Shown here piece after piece: positions 54,401-64,000 of a DNA stretch of 64,000 bases. The position numbers and the translations under genes are program-made. Below the pieces are notes generated by a model, which searched no databases, was not told the origin of the DNA, and saw only the letters and a program-made list of their open reading frames with translations. The number at the start of each line of letters is the position of its first letter. Within the stretch, counting starts at the first letter, position 1. The DNA comes from Lithobates sylvaticus (Eukaryota > Chordata > Amphibia > Anura > Ranidae). The DNA is taken from the NCBI GenBank assembly GCA_028564925.1, contig CM053030.1, positions 373,204,945 to 373,268,944 on the forward strand, in the 5' to 3' direction.

Positions 54401-56547
54401 ACTTTAAGAATGTCAGATGGTAACAGAAATTGCTTTGGAAGGAAAAGAAGGGGAAACAGATTCCGGCTGGCCCGCTAAATGGATTTCTTCCTTGGTGGCT
54501 CAAGTCTGAAATGGTATGTGTGTAAAATTCCTGCCTAGGGGGGAAGCAAAGAGGTGAATCCTGGTATCTTTACTGAAGAAGTCACGCTCATTTGACGTAA
54601 CACGTATAGGGGAGGAGTCACAGTGGTGATGTCATCCCGCGAGCATCTTGTCGTTTCTATGCATCCTGAGCCCACACTGCTTAAGTGCTGCGTTTGTGAG
54701 TAACGTTTTAATATTTTATCAATTAAATAAACCATTTTGGTATACAGAGAGCACTAGATCTGCCTTTTTTAATTCCTATGTTTACCGGACCCAACCGAGG
54801 GACTTTCACTGTTAATTAGCCTGTGGCAGCACGGATGGAATAGGAGCTTCATGTTCAGCTGACCCGTTTGTTTCCCTGAGAGGGAATCTGCTTTTTCTGA
54901 CCTGCTGGTAAAACAGGGGTCAGAATTTGAGGTGAGCGGCTATAATATTGAGGTGGAGTGGAGCACTAGCACTTTCTATTATTTGCAATACTGGTGTTGG
55001 TTCGTTTGAAAGCCATTTTCATTTAGAAGACTTTGAGGACAGTTTTTGGACTCTATATCACATTTCTTTGAAATATTCAGATTTATTTTGTCACATTCAC
55101 TGTGTTAAACTTTAGCGTGTGTTATTCCCAGCCAGGGAACATGAATATTTGATTGTGCACCAAGTATCTTGCTATTTTGCAAGTTTATCATTTATTCTTG
55201 TTGGGATTTTCTTTTATTTATTTTAGTATTTAGGCAGCGCAACACAGTTCTGGTTATGAATCCTGCAGGCAGTGTTGATCAAGGCAGTAAGGAGATTAGC
55301 CTGCAGCACTGCATGGGTTATAGTGCCTGTGCCTAAAAATATAGGACTGTACTGTAAACTGTTCTGGACTCTAGCAACTGGATGCAAACAACAGACTTGA
55401 GTGCAATGACAGCAATGCGTGGGTTAAGAACTCTCTCACCCAGTTCCACAGCGCAGAAGTAATGACGTAATGTGGAGGAGCGCCCCCTTTGTCCTCCTCT
55501 GGGATGGCTGTCAATGTGGCAATGACCTGCATCCTGAGGATGATCACTTTTCTGGTGGCTTTTGTGACCTATCGACTCGACCCAGTCTGGTCTGGGCCAG
55601 CCAGGATCCTTTCTACTCTTTCTCTCACGTCTATCCTCTAACACAGTCTCTACCCCCATGTTCCCAGGTTTTTCTCCTTTTAAATGATCCAGACCCTTTT
55701 TTATCCTTTCAGAGCCTGGACCGGGTCTGTGACATCAGCCGATAGCAAGATACAGTCTGCTGACAGCTGAAAACGGGTCACAGGAGTGCAGAACTAACTG
55801 CACTCCTGTGATCCATAAGAGAAGTATAGTCAAAAAAGCTTTGGCTATACTTCTTTATTATTTCAATATTGTACACATTCTGGTATAGTTTTGGAGTCAT
55901 CCCAGATAATGATATAATTAATGCTGCAGACATTGTGGGTGAGAAATACATAAAATGGGTACAGAGTTCAGATACTATTGTTATCCTAGTAGCCCATAGA
56001 AACCTAGTACAGCTAGAAGCATAACCTGCCCCATAGCAGTAGCACACACCTGGTGGTTAAAAATTATGAAGAAAATTGTGTAATTATATTCAAGAGCAAA
56101 TTGTACACACCGCAGAAGAAATTCTGTTTGTATGCTGTGCACAATGACAATTAAGAATAAAAAAAATTAACACTGTGTGACTACACTGGTGTGAAGAACA
56201 ATGTCACATATAAGAAAAGCTGTATGTAGCTACTGTGGTATTGGGGAGATTAACCTCATGTAGTAGGTGCTTTTTCAATGAGTTGTGCCATTCAAAACTG
56301 CATTTAAGTGCATGGCAGCCCACTTTTACCGTATTAAATAACACGAAAGTTAACATAGAAACCAGTTGCCCCTGCAGGGGTTCTTCCACATCAATATATA
56401 CAAATGAAAATACCAAGCCACCTGGCTCCCTTGTTAGCAGCACTGCTGCTCTTCTTACTAGTCCCTCTGACTGTGTTGTCCAGCTTTCCTGGTTCACTTG
56501 TCTCTCTTAGCCTTTATTCGCAGCGCCCTTATCCTGACTCCTGGAAT
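54401..56547. other. unassigned DNA with one repeat module
   Basis: At about 54573-54770 a module reads CTGAAGAAGTCACGC, GACGTAACACGTATAGGGG, then GTTTTAATATTTTATCAATT and AATAAACC. It resembles modules at 6440-6720 and 51100-51280. 55440-55740 is GC-richer and repeat-like. No gene was recognised. Confidence 0.35.
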
Positions 56548-56860
56548 GAGACCTCCTGTATCCTAGCTGCTGGCTGGGGCACCTCTTACCCCTTGGTGAG
56601 ACCTCCTGTGTCTTGGCTCCTAGCTGGGGCTCCTCTGACCTATGGGGGAGACCTCCTGTGTCTTGGCTCCTAGCAGGGGCTCCTCTGACCCGTGGGTGAG
56701 ACCTCCTGTGTCTTGGCTCCTAGCTGGGGCTCCTCTGACCCGTGGGTGAGACCTCCTGTGTCCTGGCTCCTAGCTGGGGCTCCTCTGACCCGTGGGTGAG
56801 ACCTCCTGTGTCTTGACTCCTAGCTGGGGCTCCTCTGACCCGTGGGTGAGCCCTTCACGG
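56548..56860. repeat. 50-bp minisatellite, six copies
   Basis: GAGACCTCCTGTGTC starts at 56548, 56598, 56648, 56698, 56748 and 56798, then a partial unit at 56848. Each unit continues TTGGCTCCTAGCTGGGGCTC and CTCTGACCCGTGGGT. The exact 50-bp period and rising identity toward the right suggest recent expansion there. Confidence 0.95.
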
Positions 56861-57125
56861 GGATCTGTCTCCAAACTGGGAGCTCTGAGCTATCCTCGAG
56901 CTTGTATGTATAACAACCCTGCACACCTGTGTACTCAGACCAGCTGCAGGCACCTGGTCAAATCGCGACACAGGGGGGGCGTGGCGACCGGACTCCAGGA
57001 TGGCCGCTTAACCTGGAGCTCCGCTCGTCCGCAGGAGACATTCGTCAGCCACACACTATTTCCGGCGGAAACATACCTCCACAAAAGGTCAGTGAGATCC
57101 CGAGAACCGGAGGCAGTCACTAGGG

Positions 57126-58343
57126 ATGGGCCGGCACAGGAAAAACCCGCCACAGCCACCGAAAATAGCGAGCTACTGCGCCACGAACGGCGCCTCACAA
57201 GATGGCGATGACGGCGGGAATGCTGACACTCATACCTTACCTCAGAGTCTGGGAGAGGACGTGTCCGGAACCTACCGCACCGATGGCCACACACTACAGA
57301 CTCCCAGCGACTCATCCTCCGGTCCCGCAACGCCTACCACACGGAGCCCAGTGAAATCCAGGCCGAGGAGAGAATCCCCATTTAGGCCGCAAAACGCTCC
57401 GGCCATGGAGGTAAGCGAACCACACTCATACCAAGCTAGCCAGCATACCATGAAAGGAGAATCAATTATGGACTTTCCTACAACAGATGGGCCCGTGTCT
57501 GACACTATAATAAAAGACATGTTGATTTCACTGAGATCATCACTACAGGCTGATATGGTCAGGGGGATTAATCAATGTAAAAGAGAAGTGCACTCACTAG
57601 GCCTAAGAGTGGACAGAACAGAGCACAAAATGGAGGAATTTACCTCAGCTTATAATGTAATGGTCGACTCAAATGCAGCTCAGGGGGAAGAAATAGGATG
57701 GATTAAAGACAAACTAGCAAGTCTAGAGGACCGCTCCAGGAGGAACAACCTCAAATTGAGGGGTATCCCTGAAGAGGTACCCCCGAATCAGTTACTACCA
57801 TTTGCCCAAGCTTTATTTTCAACTTTTTTACCTCAGGCTACAGCACAAGACCTCATTGTGGACAGAATTCATAGAATTCCTAAACCATCATTTCTGCCTG
57901 CAGAAATTCCCAGAGATGTTCTTCTAAGAGTCCACTATTTCCACATTAAAGATCAAATTTTGCAAATTTCTAGAAAACAAGAAAATTTACCCCCACAATT
58001 TGCTAATGTTAAATTGCTCCCTGACCTATCTAGACATACTTTACAACGCAGACGCAATCTTATAACTATTACAAAAGCCCTAAGGAATCATAACATCATT
58101 CACAAATGGAAATACCCTGCCACTCTATCCATTGTTCACAATGGCACCACCACCATGATCTCCTCGTTGGATGAAGGTCTAAATTTACTACGTAGATGGA
58201 AAATACTACCTGATGCAAGCACCAACTTTCCCGCCATAGCAGGCCCATCACATATCCCTAATGAATGGCAAGCAGTGACTCATAAAAAATCTCTTAAAAA
58301 ATCCGCTGGTATACCAAGCACAGAATTTCAACAGATTACTTGA
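57126..58343 (+). CDS. LINE ORF1 protein (L1 ORF1p-type RNA-binding protein)
   Basis: 405 residues. In L1 elements ORF1p trimerises through a coiled coil, coats the element RNA and acts as a nucleic-acid chaperone. The N-terminal ~115 residues are basic, Ser/Pro/Thr-rich and probably disordered. Heptad-like helical sequence spans about 125-202 (MLISLRSSLQADMVRGINQC; GEEIGWIKDKLASLEDRS). The RRM-like domain begins with SRRNNLKLRGIPEEV at 204-218 and continues to about 300 (VDRIHRIPKP; DVLLRVHYFHIKDQI). The C-terminal domain has RHTLQRRRNLITITKALRNH and LNLLRRWKIL. No zinc knuckle is seen, unlike Tx1 ORF1. The first ATG at 57126 follows a short leader. Length is slightly above human L1 ORF1p (338). 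Confidence 0.93.
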   Translation: MGRHRKNPPQPPKIASYCATNGASQDGDDGGNADTHTLPQSLGEDVSGTYRTDGHTLQTPSDSSSGPATPTTRSPVKSRPRRESPFRPQNAPAMEVSEPHSYQASQHTMKGESIMDFPTTDGPVSDTIIKDMLISLRSSLQADMVRGINQCKREVHSLGLRVDRTEHKMEEFTSAYNVMVDSNAAQGEEIGWIKDKLASLEDRSRRNNLKLRGIPEEVPPNQLLPFAQALFSTFLPQATAQDLIVDRIHRIPKPSFLPAEIPRDVLLRVHYFHIKDQILQISRKQENLPPQFANVKLLPDLSRHTLQRRRNLITITKALRNHNIIHKWKYPATLSIVHNGTTTMISSLDEGLNLLRRWKILPDASTNFPAIAGPSHIPNEWQAVTHKKSLKKSAGIPSTEFQQIT

Positions 58344-58623
58344 ATGTCTCCTAGGAAGAGTGCCTTATACTCTGTTCCTTGTTACCCTCAGGTTACCATT
58401 AGCAGTTCCACCTGCTCTTGGATCGCTTTATGGATCCTTTTTTTATCTATATTTTCTTTTTTTATTTCTTTTTCCTTGATATGCACAGATCTCTCAAGAG
58501 CAATTTATCGTCCTACATCTACTCCAGAAATCCATATGATGGCTGTCAACAACCAGGAAAATTCACACCAACTGAAGTGAGTACTTTAATGTCTATCCTC
58601 CATATCCTTTATACAATGGACCA

Positions 58624-61600
58624 ATGACGATCTCTTGCTTATCAATCAACGCACATGGTTTGAACCACCCGGCCAAACGATTTTCCTTATGGAAAGAGGT
58701 TCATAAACACAAGGCAGATATTGTATGTGTACAAGAAACGCACTTCCAACTAGACAACACCCCACAGTGTACCCACAAAGACTTCCCACACATCTACTTA
58801 GCATGTAATCCTCTCAAAAAAACTGGAGGCGTTCTAATAGCCCTGAAGAACTCACTTTCATTTCAACACAGAGATTCGTTTACGGATGAAGCTGGCAGAT
58901 TTATCATTGTCTCAGGCGACATAAACTCTCAACCATTCACTCTGGTTAACCTATATTCACCAAATACACATCAAATTCGCTTCTTCAATAAGGTCCTTCG
59001 CAAACTCAAGTCTATGCAGTATGGTAAAGTCCTGATATGCGGAGACTTTAATGCTACTGTAGACCCCCAAGTGGACACATCTTCGGCCAAAATCCGCTCA
59101 ACACCAGCTCTACAAACCATTCTTCACAAAGAGGAACTGTTCGATGCGTGGAGATGTCTCCATGCTGGTGAAAAGGACTTCACTTTTTTTTCCAACAGGC
59201 ATCGCTCATACTCCCGTATTGACATGTTTCTAACTGATAAATGGTTGTTACAAGATATAACCACAGCTGCCATTCACGAGATTACGTGGTCTGACCACGC
59301 AGCGATTTCCTTATCCATTATGGAGAAGGGTGTCTCTTCTTCACCTCCCATCTGGCGGTGTAATAATAGACTAGTACAAGAGCCTTCATCTAACAAACTA
59401 CTGACACAACACATCACCAATTTTTTCTTAGATAACTATGGTTCAGTTACGAAAACACATGTTTTATGGAACGCCCATAAGGCATACATGAGAGGTATTC
59501 TAATACAAATGGGGGCTAGAGCCAAACACCAGAGGTCTCAACAAATTCAAACTATACTCCATGATCTTAGAAAATTTGAAACACAAAATAAAACATCCCC
59601 TACCTCAGTAATAACTCACAAACTTTCTATCCTTAGGGAAAAACTTAGAGAAATTTTATCTCAACAATATGACAGACATATCAGAAGCTTAAAATTGAAT
59701 TTCTACCATAATGCTAACAAAACAGGTAAACAATTAGCCAACAGATTGAAAGCAAAACGCACTAAGACAAGGATAGCATACTTAAAACACCCCACATTAC
59801 ACCACAAAATTATTCATCCTAAAGATATAGCTGACCAATTTGCAGAATACTATAGTTCACTTTATAATATACATAAGGATACCGCTACGAACCAACCATC
59901 TAAGGAAAACATAAATGATTTCCTACAACGCATTCATTTACCCTCGCTATCTACTGAACAATTAGAATATCTTAATACCCCCTTTACCACTTCTGAAGTT
60001 GAGAAAGTTATTTCTTCTCTTCCTAACGGTAAATCCCCTGGCCCTGATGGCTTCTCAAATGAATATCTTAAAGCATTTAAACATGTCATAACACCTTATC
60101 TCACACATTTATTTAATGACACTGCCGATAGTGCTAGTATGCCCCCAGATATGCTTAAAGCATATATAATTACATTACCTAAACCTGGTAAGGAACCAGA
60201 CACTCCGGCCAATTATAGACCGATATCACTGCTTAACTCTGATACCAAAGTATATGCCAAATTATTAGCCAATCGTTTATCAAATATTATTCCTTTACTA
60301 GTCAAAAATGATCAGATGGGATTCGTGAAGGGGAGACAAACTTCTGACGCAACCAGGAGAATTATAAATGTTTTGTATCATGCTAAATTGCACCGAACGC
60401 CTTCTCTGCTGTTATCTATTGACGCAGAGAAGGCGTTCGATAGAGTCCACTGGACATACATGGAGATGACGCTTAGTAAGTTCGGATTCCGGGGTCGTAT
60501 ACTTCAAGCTGTTTTGGCATTGTACTCTTGCCCCACTGCACAGGTATACTCGACAAATGCTTTATCTTCACCCTTTGATATTAGAAATGGAACTAGGCAG
60601 GGATGCCCCCTGTCTCCTTCCATTTTTAACCTTATGATGGAACCTCTTGCAGAAACTATAAGGTCTCACCCGCTGATTTCGGGTTTCCAGTTCGGCAACA
60701 CTAAACACTCCATTAATCTTTTTGCTGATGATGTCATTCTGCTATTGACTAATCCAAAAATTTCTTTACCACATGCTCATGAGGTCCTGCAAGAATTTGG
60801 TAAGATCTCATACTATAAAGTGAATTTTTCTAAGTCTTTGATCCTCGCCCTCAAAATTCCACCCAAACTTAAACTTGATCTCCAATCACAATTTCCATAT
60901 ACATGGAGTACTGAAGGTGTTCCATATCTGGGGATTGTCTTGAAAGCCAAAGTTTCTGAACTCGTCAAATCTAATTTGAAACCACTCATTGCCAAACTGG
61001 GAATTCAACTCAAAGACTTTTCAATGAAAGAGGTTTCATGGTTTGGTAGGATTGCTGCATTTAAAATGTTGATATTGCCTCAAATACTGTATGTTTTTCG
61101 CTCTCTACCACTTCATATCCCACAACATTTTATTAAAAAACTTACTACTATGTGCTGGAAGTATGTGTGGAATGGTAAAAAAGCCAGATGCTCCAGGAAC
61201 AATCTTATCTCACATAAGAGATTCGGTGGGGCAGGGCTTCCCGATATTCAAGACTACTACTGGGCAGTTAGACTGGACCAACTTAAACATTGGTTCCCGA
61301 CTAAAGACCCACCAGTTTGGGTAGACATTGAAAATTCATTAATCCCACTATCCATATCCAACGTATGCAATCTTTTACTGACTGATAGCTGGGCTACTTG
61401 GGACCTACGTAAATTATCCCCTACAATTCAAATTTCCTTAAAAGCATGGAGACATGCACTAACTACTAATCAAGATGACGTTATAGACTTACCATACAAT
61501 ATACCTCTTTCTATTCTTAGGACGAAACTTCCCGACTTCCCTATAAATGACTTCATTAATATAGGAATTACGATGCTATCTGACTTCTTCGATGTCAATA

Positions 61601-62400
61601 AGCTCAAATCTGCAACACAATTGACCTCGCAGTATAACCTTACTACTGATATGGCTCCTTACGCATTTCGGATATTAGAGTTACTTCAAACCTTACCTTC
61701 TCCTTTAATTACCATTCCACGCAGACTATGGCAGTTTTATTATCCAAGTAGTAAAGAAGTGAAAGGAATTTCTTATTTTTACAATCTTCTACATGATAAA
61801 TTACAATTTATCAAAACACCTGCCATGCTCAAATGGGAAGCAGAACTCGGCTCTGACTTTTCGGAGGTTCAGTGGCGCCACGCCTTCTCTGAAATTCATT
61901 CTGCATCTCATTGTGCCAAACACTGGGAACTTACTATTAAACTCTCCAATAGATGGCATTACACTCCTTGTCGATTGGCATCTTTCTTTACAGGTTTTTC
62001 TCCGAACTGTTGGAGGGAGTGTGGCCACTTAGGTAATCTATTACATATGCTTTGGTATTGCCCTACGGTTAAAAGCTTATGGAATAGTGTTTTTCAACAT
62101 ATATCTACCATTACTGGTATACTCACTAAACCAGACCCTGTCTTAGGTATTCTTCATATAAATATCGACAAATTTCCTAAATCATTTAGATCAGTTATAA
62201 CTCATATTCTGTTAGAAACCAGATTGCTGATTTTATGCAATTGGAAGTCTAACACTGCTATCAATTTATCAGATGTTATTTCTGCAGTACGTAGAAACTA
62301 TACTTTTGAACGCTTGATGGCACTTAAGAATTCCAAATGTGTACAATTTGATAAATACTGGTCTATATGGCCTAAAGTTTCCTCTCAGGATGATATATAA
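58624..62400 (+). CDS. LINE ORF2 protein: endonuclease, reverse transcriptase, C-terminal finger
   Basis: 1258 residues. It nicks target DNA and copies the element RNA in place. The APE-type endonuclease (1-230) keeps its catalytic set: N9 (INAHG), E38 (VQETH), Y111, D141/N143 (GDFNA), D200 (SRIDMFL) and D224-H225 (WSDHAAI). The RT region runs from KSPGPDG (470-476) through NYRPISLLN (530-538), D600 (SIDAEKAFDRV), TRQGCPLSPSIFNLMMEPL and FADD (700-703), so all three RT aspartates are present. The C-terminus has C1129-x3-C1133-x7-H1141-x4-C1146, the L1 C-terminal finger. The ATG at 58624 is the first in this frame after a stop at 58573-58575. All the visible motifs are conserved, so activity is plausible but untested. 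Confidence 0.96.
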   Translation: MTISCLSINAHGLNHPAKRFSLWKEVHKHKADIVCVQETHFQLDNTPQCTHKDFPHIYLACNPLKKTGGVLIALKNSLSFQHRDSFTDEAGRFIIVSGDINSQPFTLVNLYSPNTHQIRFFNKVLRKLKSMQYGKVLICGDFNATVDPQVDTSSAKIRSTPALQTILHKEELFDAWRCLHAGEKDFTFFSNRHRSYSRIDMFLTDKWLLQDITTAAIHEITWSDHAAISLSIMEKGVSSSPPIWRCNNRLVQEPSSNKLLTQHITNFFLDNYGSVTKTHVLWNAHKAYMRGILIQMGARAKHQRSQQIQTILHDLRKFETQNKTSPTSVITHKLSILREKLREILSQQYDRHIRSLKLNFYHNANKTGKQLANRLKAKRTKTRIAYLKHPTLHHKIIHPKDIADQFAEYYSSLYNIHKDTATNQPSKENINDFLQRIHLPSLSTEQLEYLNTPFTTSEVEKVISSLPNGKSPGPDGFSNEYLKAFKHVITPYLTHLFNDTADSASMPPDMLKAYIITLPKPGKEPDTPANYRPISLLNSDTKVYAKLLANRLSNIIPLLVKNDQMGFVKGRQTSDATRRIINVLYHAKLHRTPSLLLSIDAEKAFDRVHWTYMEMTLSKFGFRGRILQAVLALYSCPTAQVYSTNALSSPFDIRNGTRQGCPLSPSIFNLMMEPLAETIRSHPLISGFQFGNTKHSINLFADDVILLLTNPKISLPHAHEVLQEFGKISYYKVNFSKSLILALKIPPKLKLDLQSQFPYTWSTEGVPYLGIVLKAKVSELVKSNLKPLIAKLGIQLKDFSMKEVSWFGRIAAFKMLILPQILYVFRSLPLHIPQHFIKKLTTMCWKYVWNGKKARCSRNNLISHKRFGGAGLPDIQDYYWAVRLDQLKHWFPTKDPPVWVDIENSLIPLSISNVCNLLLTDSWATWDLRKLSPTIQISLKAWRHALTTNQDDVIDLPYNIPLSILRTKLPDFPINDFINIGITMLSDFFDVNKLKSATQLTSQYNLTTDMAPYAFRILELLQTLPSPLITIPRRLWQFYYPSSKEVKGISYFYNLLHDKLQFIKTPAMLKWEAELGSDFSEVQWRHAFSEIHSASHCAKHWELTIKLSNRWHYTPCRLASFFTGFSPNCWRECGHLGNLLHMLWYCPTVKSLWNSVFQHISTITGILTKPDPVLGILHINIDKFPKSFRSVITHILLETRLLILCNWKSNTAINLSDVISAVRRNYTFERLMALKNSKCVQFDKYWSIWPKVSSQDDI

Positions 62401-62605
62401 TTCTGTAGATTGTTTGTTATAAATGCTCTATATACGTTCTTTGAATATGTCTTATCTTTCATATGTTAAATAGTCGATGGATACTGACACATATCCCACG
62501 TTGTGCATATCCTATTATTTATTTCTTTAATGTTTATTTATTTTCTGTATGATTTCATGAAAATACTCAATAAAAATTGAATGATTCAAAAAATCGCGAC
62601 ACAGG

Positions 62606-63796
62606 ATTGAAAGTTCAGATCCAGAACTACAGAATCCAGAGAAAACCAAAAACAGTTTTCTCCGTTCAGAAATGATAGTCCGGAAACTCGCATTAACCCT
62701 CAATGCAACTACTGTGTCATATTCTCCTTCATTGTAATAGTGCCAGGGTCACTCTGTATCACACTACTGTAGCACTACCATGGGGCTGCTGGTAACTGTA
62801 TCCCCTACTCCGGCACAGCCAGACAACAAGCATTTTTCACTTACATCCAGACACAAGAAACAGTGTCTGAACTTGGTTTTGTTGTTTTATTAGGGGTGAT
62901 AACTTGGATGGGAAATAGGAATTATGGGATGCTGAGCTTGACTAAAACAATAAACGGGGACACACTCCTTCCTATGTACAAGATACTGAACTGTCCTGCT
63001 TCTTGGACACTGACAGTCTATGGTGATCAAAAACAAAAGCCACTTGAGGACTAGGAACTCTCAGTCCCTTTTAGAAAATAGCACAGTGTGTTATAAGCTG
63101 CATTCATGAATATCTTTAACTCCTCTGTAGAAACTGCTCCCAGCTACACTGCCTGCAGGAACTACCAGCCCACCTGGCCGCTTGTCCACCAGCCCACCTG
63201 GGAAGATCTCCCAGGGTAAAAAATAGGAAGGGTTAAGCACAATGCTGTCCACCTTGTCCCCTTGTGAATCCCTGGGTGTGCTGATGTACTCACTCTGTCC
63301 TCTTTGCTCCCTGCTGCTCCTTAGGCAAGATTCCTTTCCAAACCATAATGCTATCAGGATCTTCCCAAGCCAGTCCAAGCCCAGCCTGGAGGCAGAGCCC
63401 CCCCAGACCCAGGGGTCCCTTCTAGGCCACCGACAGACTCCTCAGCACTTCATCTACCACCCAACTCCTCTGCTGGTATAGCTCCACCATATTTAAGGGC
63501 TGACTCAGCAACCCTGCCAGGATATGCTGTCTGGGGATTGGCCAAGTTCCCTCAAGTATGCAGATAAGCCCTCCAGGCCTCCACCCACTAACTTCTAGAA
63601 GTTTCTCCAAACTTCCAGATCCAGTAGGAGGTACCAGAGACCCGCCTCTGTGAGTCATCCAGCCTGACCAGCAGTAAATCCTGACCCAATTTCAGACTTA
63701 CAAGCTAACCATGAGTCATAACATAAATTTGCCTGCACTAACACTAGTAGCACACTAGAGGATTTCAGTGTGAACCTAGGCTTAACATCTGAAAAG
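62606..63796. other. unassigned DNA, GC-richer than average
   Basis: It continues the DNA interrupted by the L1 insertion. The text suggests an old repeat (TGTATCACACTACTGTAGCA; CTGTCCTCTTTGCTCCCTGC), but no ends or coding domains were recognised. Confidence 0.3.
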
Positions 63797-64000
63797 TGTG
63801 GCATGCATTTGTATTCAGTCCCCCTAAGTCAATACTTTGTAGAACCACCTTTCACTGCAATTACAGCTGCAAGTTTTTTTGATGATGTCTCTACCAGCTT
63901 TGCACATTGTTCTTTGCAAAATAGCCCAAGCTCTGTCAGATTGAATGGAGGGCATCTGTGAACAGCAATTTGAGTCTTGCCACAGATTCTCATTTAGATT
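63797..64000 (-). mobile_element. Tc1-like fragment running off the window
   Basis: The minus-strand text gives ENLWQD near 63990, then AKLVETSSKKLAAVIAVKGG and STKY followed by a stop at 63829-63831. This is the C-terminal end of a Tc1 transposase, starting just after the catalytic Glu. There is at least one frame change between ENLWQD and the last block. The rest of the element lies beyond the right edge, and the terminal repeat is not clear on the left. Confidence 0.75.

Larger units (their letters stand above)
56975..62590 (+). mobile_element. full-length L1-type LINE, apparently intact
   Basis: A perfect 15-bp duplication AAATCGCGACACAGG flanks it (56960-56974 and 62591-62605). It starts GGGGGGCGTGGCGACC, has a 151-bp 5' leader, ORF1 (57126-58343), a 280-bp gap, ORF2 (58624-62400) and a 190-bp 3' UTR with AATAAA at 62569-62574, and ends GAATGATTCAAA without a long poly(A). 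Length is 5616 bp. No stop or frameshift interrupts either ORF. Long duplication, full length and open frames mark a recent insertion. Clade: L1-type (APE-class, L1/Tx1 group), based on the endonuclease, RT and C-terminal finger. Confidence 0.95.

Noticed and set aside
58344-58627. Small open frames between LINE ORF1 and ORF2 with a hydrophobic stretch
   Set aside because: Lie in the inter-ORF spacer and have no counterpart known to me in L1-type elements.

Overview
The window looks like intergenic DNA from the large, transposon-rich genome of an anuran amphibian, most likely a ranoid frog. No host protein-coding gene, tRNA, rRNA or CRISPR array could be supported. Almost everything recognisable is a transposable element. 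The mix points to a frog: several Tc1-like families, TTAAAGG-type (T2/Kolobok-like) MITEs, Harbinger-type MITEs, a CR1 LINE, an L1-type LINE, a Penelope-like element, a tyrosine-recombinase retroelement and a Copia element. The taxon is inferred from this mix; no marker gene is present.

Layout. 0.5-2 kb: a decayed Tc1 copy split by two MITEs that share one TTAA. 3.3-4.9 kb: a solo LTR and a Harbinger-type MITE. 6-9.7 kb: a long-TIR element with a Tc1 copy in one terminal repeat, plus a relative broken by another MITE. 10.4-17.6 kb: a CR1 LINE on the minus strand, split by a MITE and by a roughly 5-kb TTAA-type composite. 17.8-20.8 kb: a Penelope-like fossil. 20.8-23.25 kb: a fold-back Tc1 copy directly followed by a nearly whole Tc1 copy. 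25-32 kb: a hAT transposase remnant, a tyrosine-recombinase retroelement fossil and a Copia fossil, all on the minus strand. 33-38.4 kb: nested MITEs and a third long Tc1 copy carrying a CCGG-flanked Ginger-like element. 39.2-42.2 kb: a 2.9-kb hAT-type non-autonomous element built of nested palindromes. 46.75-48.9 kb: a four-deep stack of insertions. 56.97-62.59 kb: a complete L1-type LINE with both ORFs open.

Two elements look young. The L1 copy has a perfect 15-bp target-site duplication and uninterrupted ORF1 and ORF2. The Tc1 copy at 21.6-23.3 kb has near-identical terminal repeats of about 200 bp and, as far as can be read, one coding defect: an amber stop at the catalytic glutamate codon. 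Most other elements are old and serve mainly as targets, and target-site duplications (TA, TTAA, TWA, CCGG, CTAT, 8 bp, 15-16 bp) let many insertions be bounded to the base and ordered in time.

Family names come from recognising motifs and end sequences by eye. Boundaries backed by target-site duplications are firm; others are approximate.
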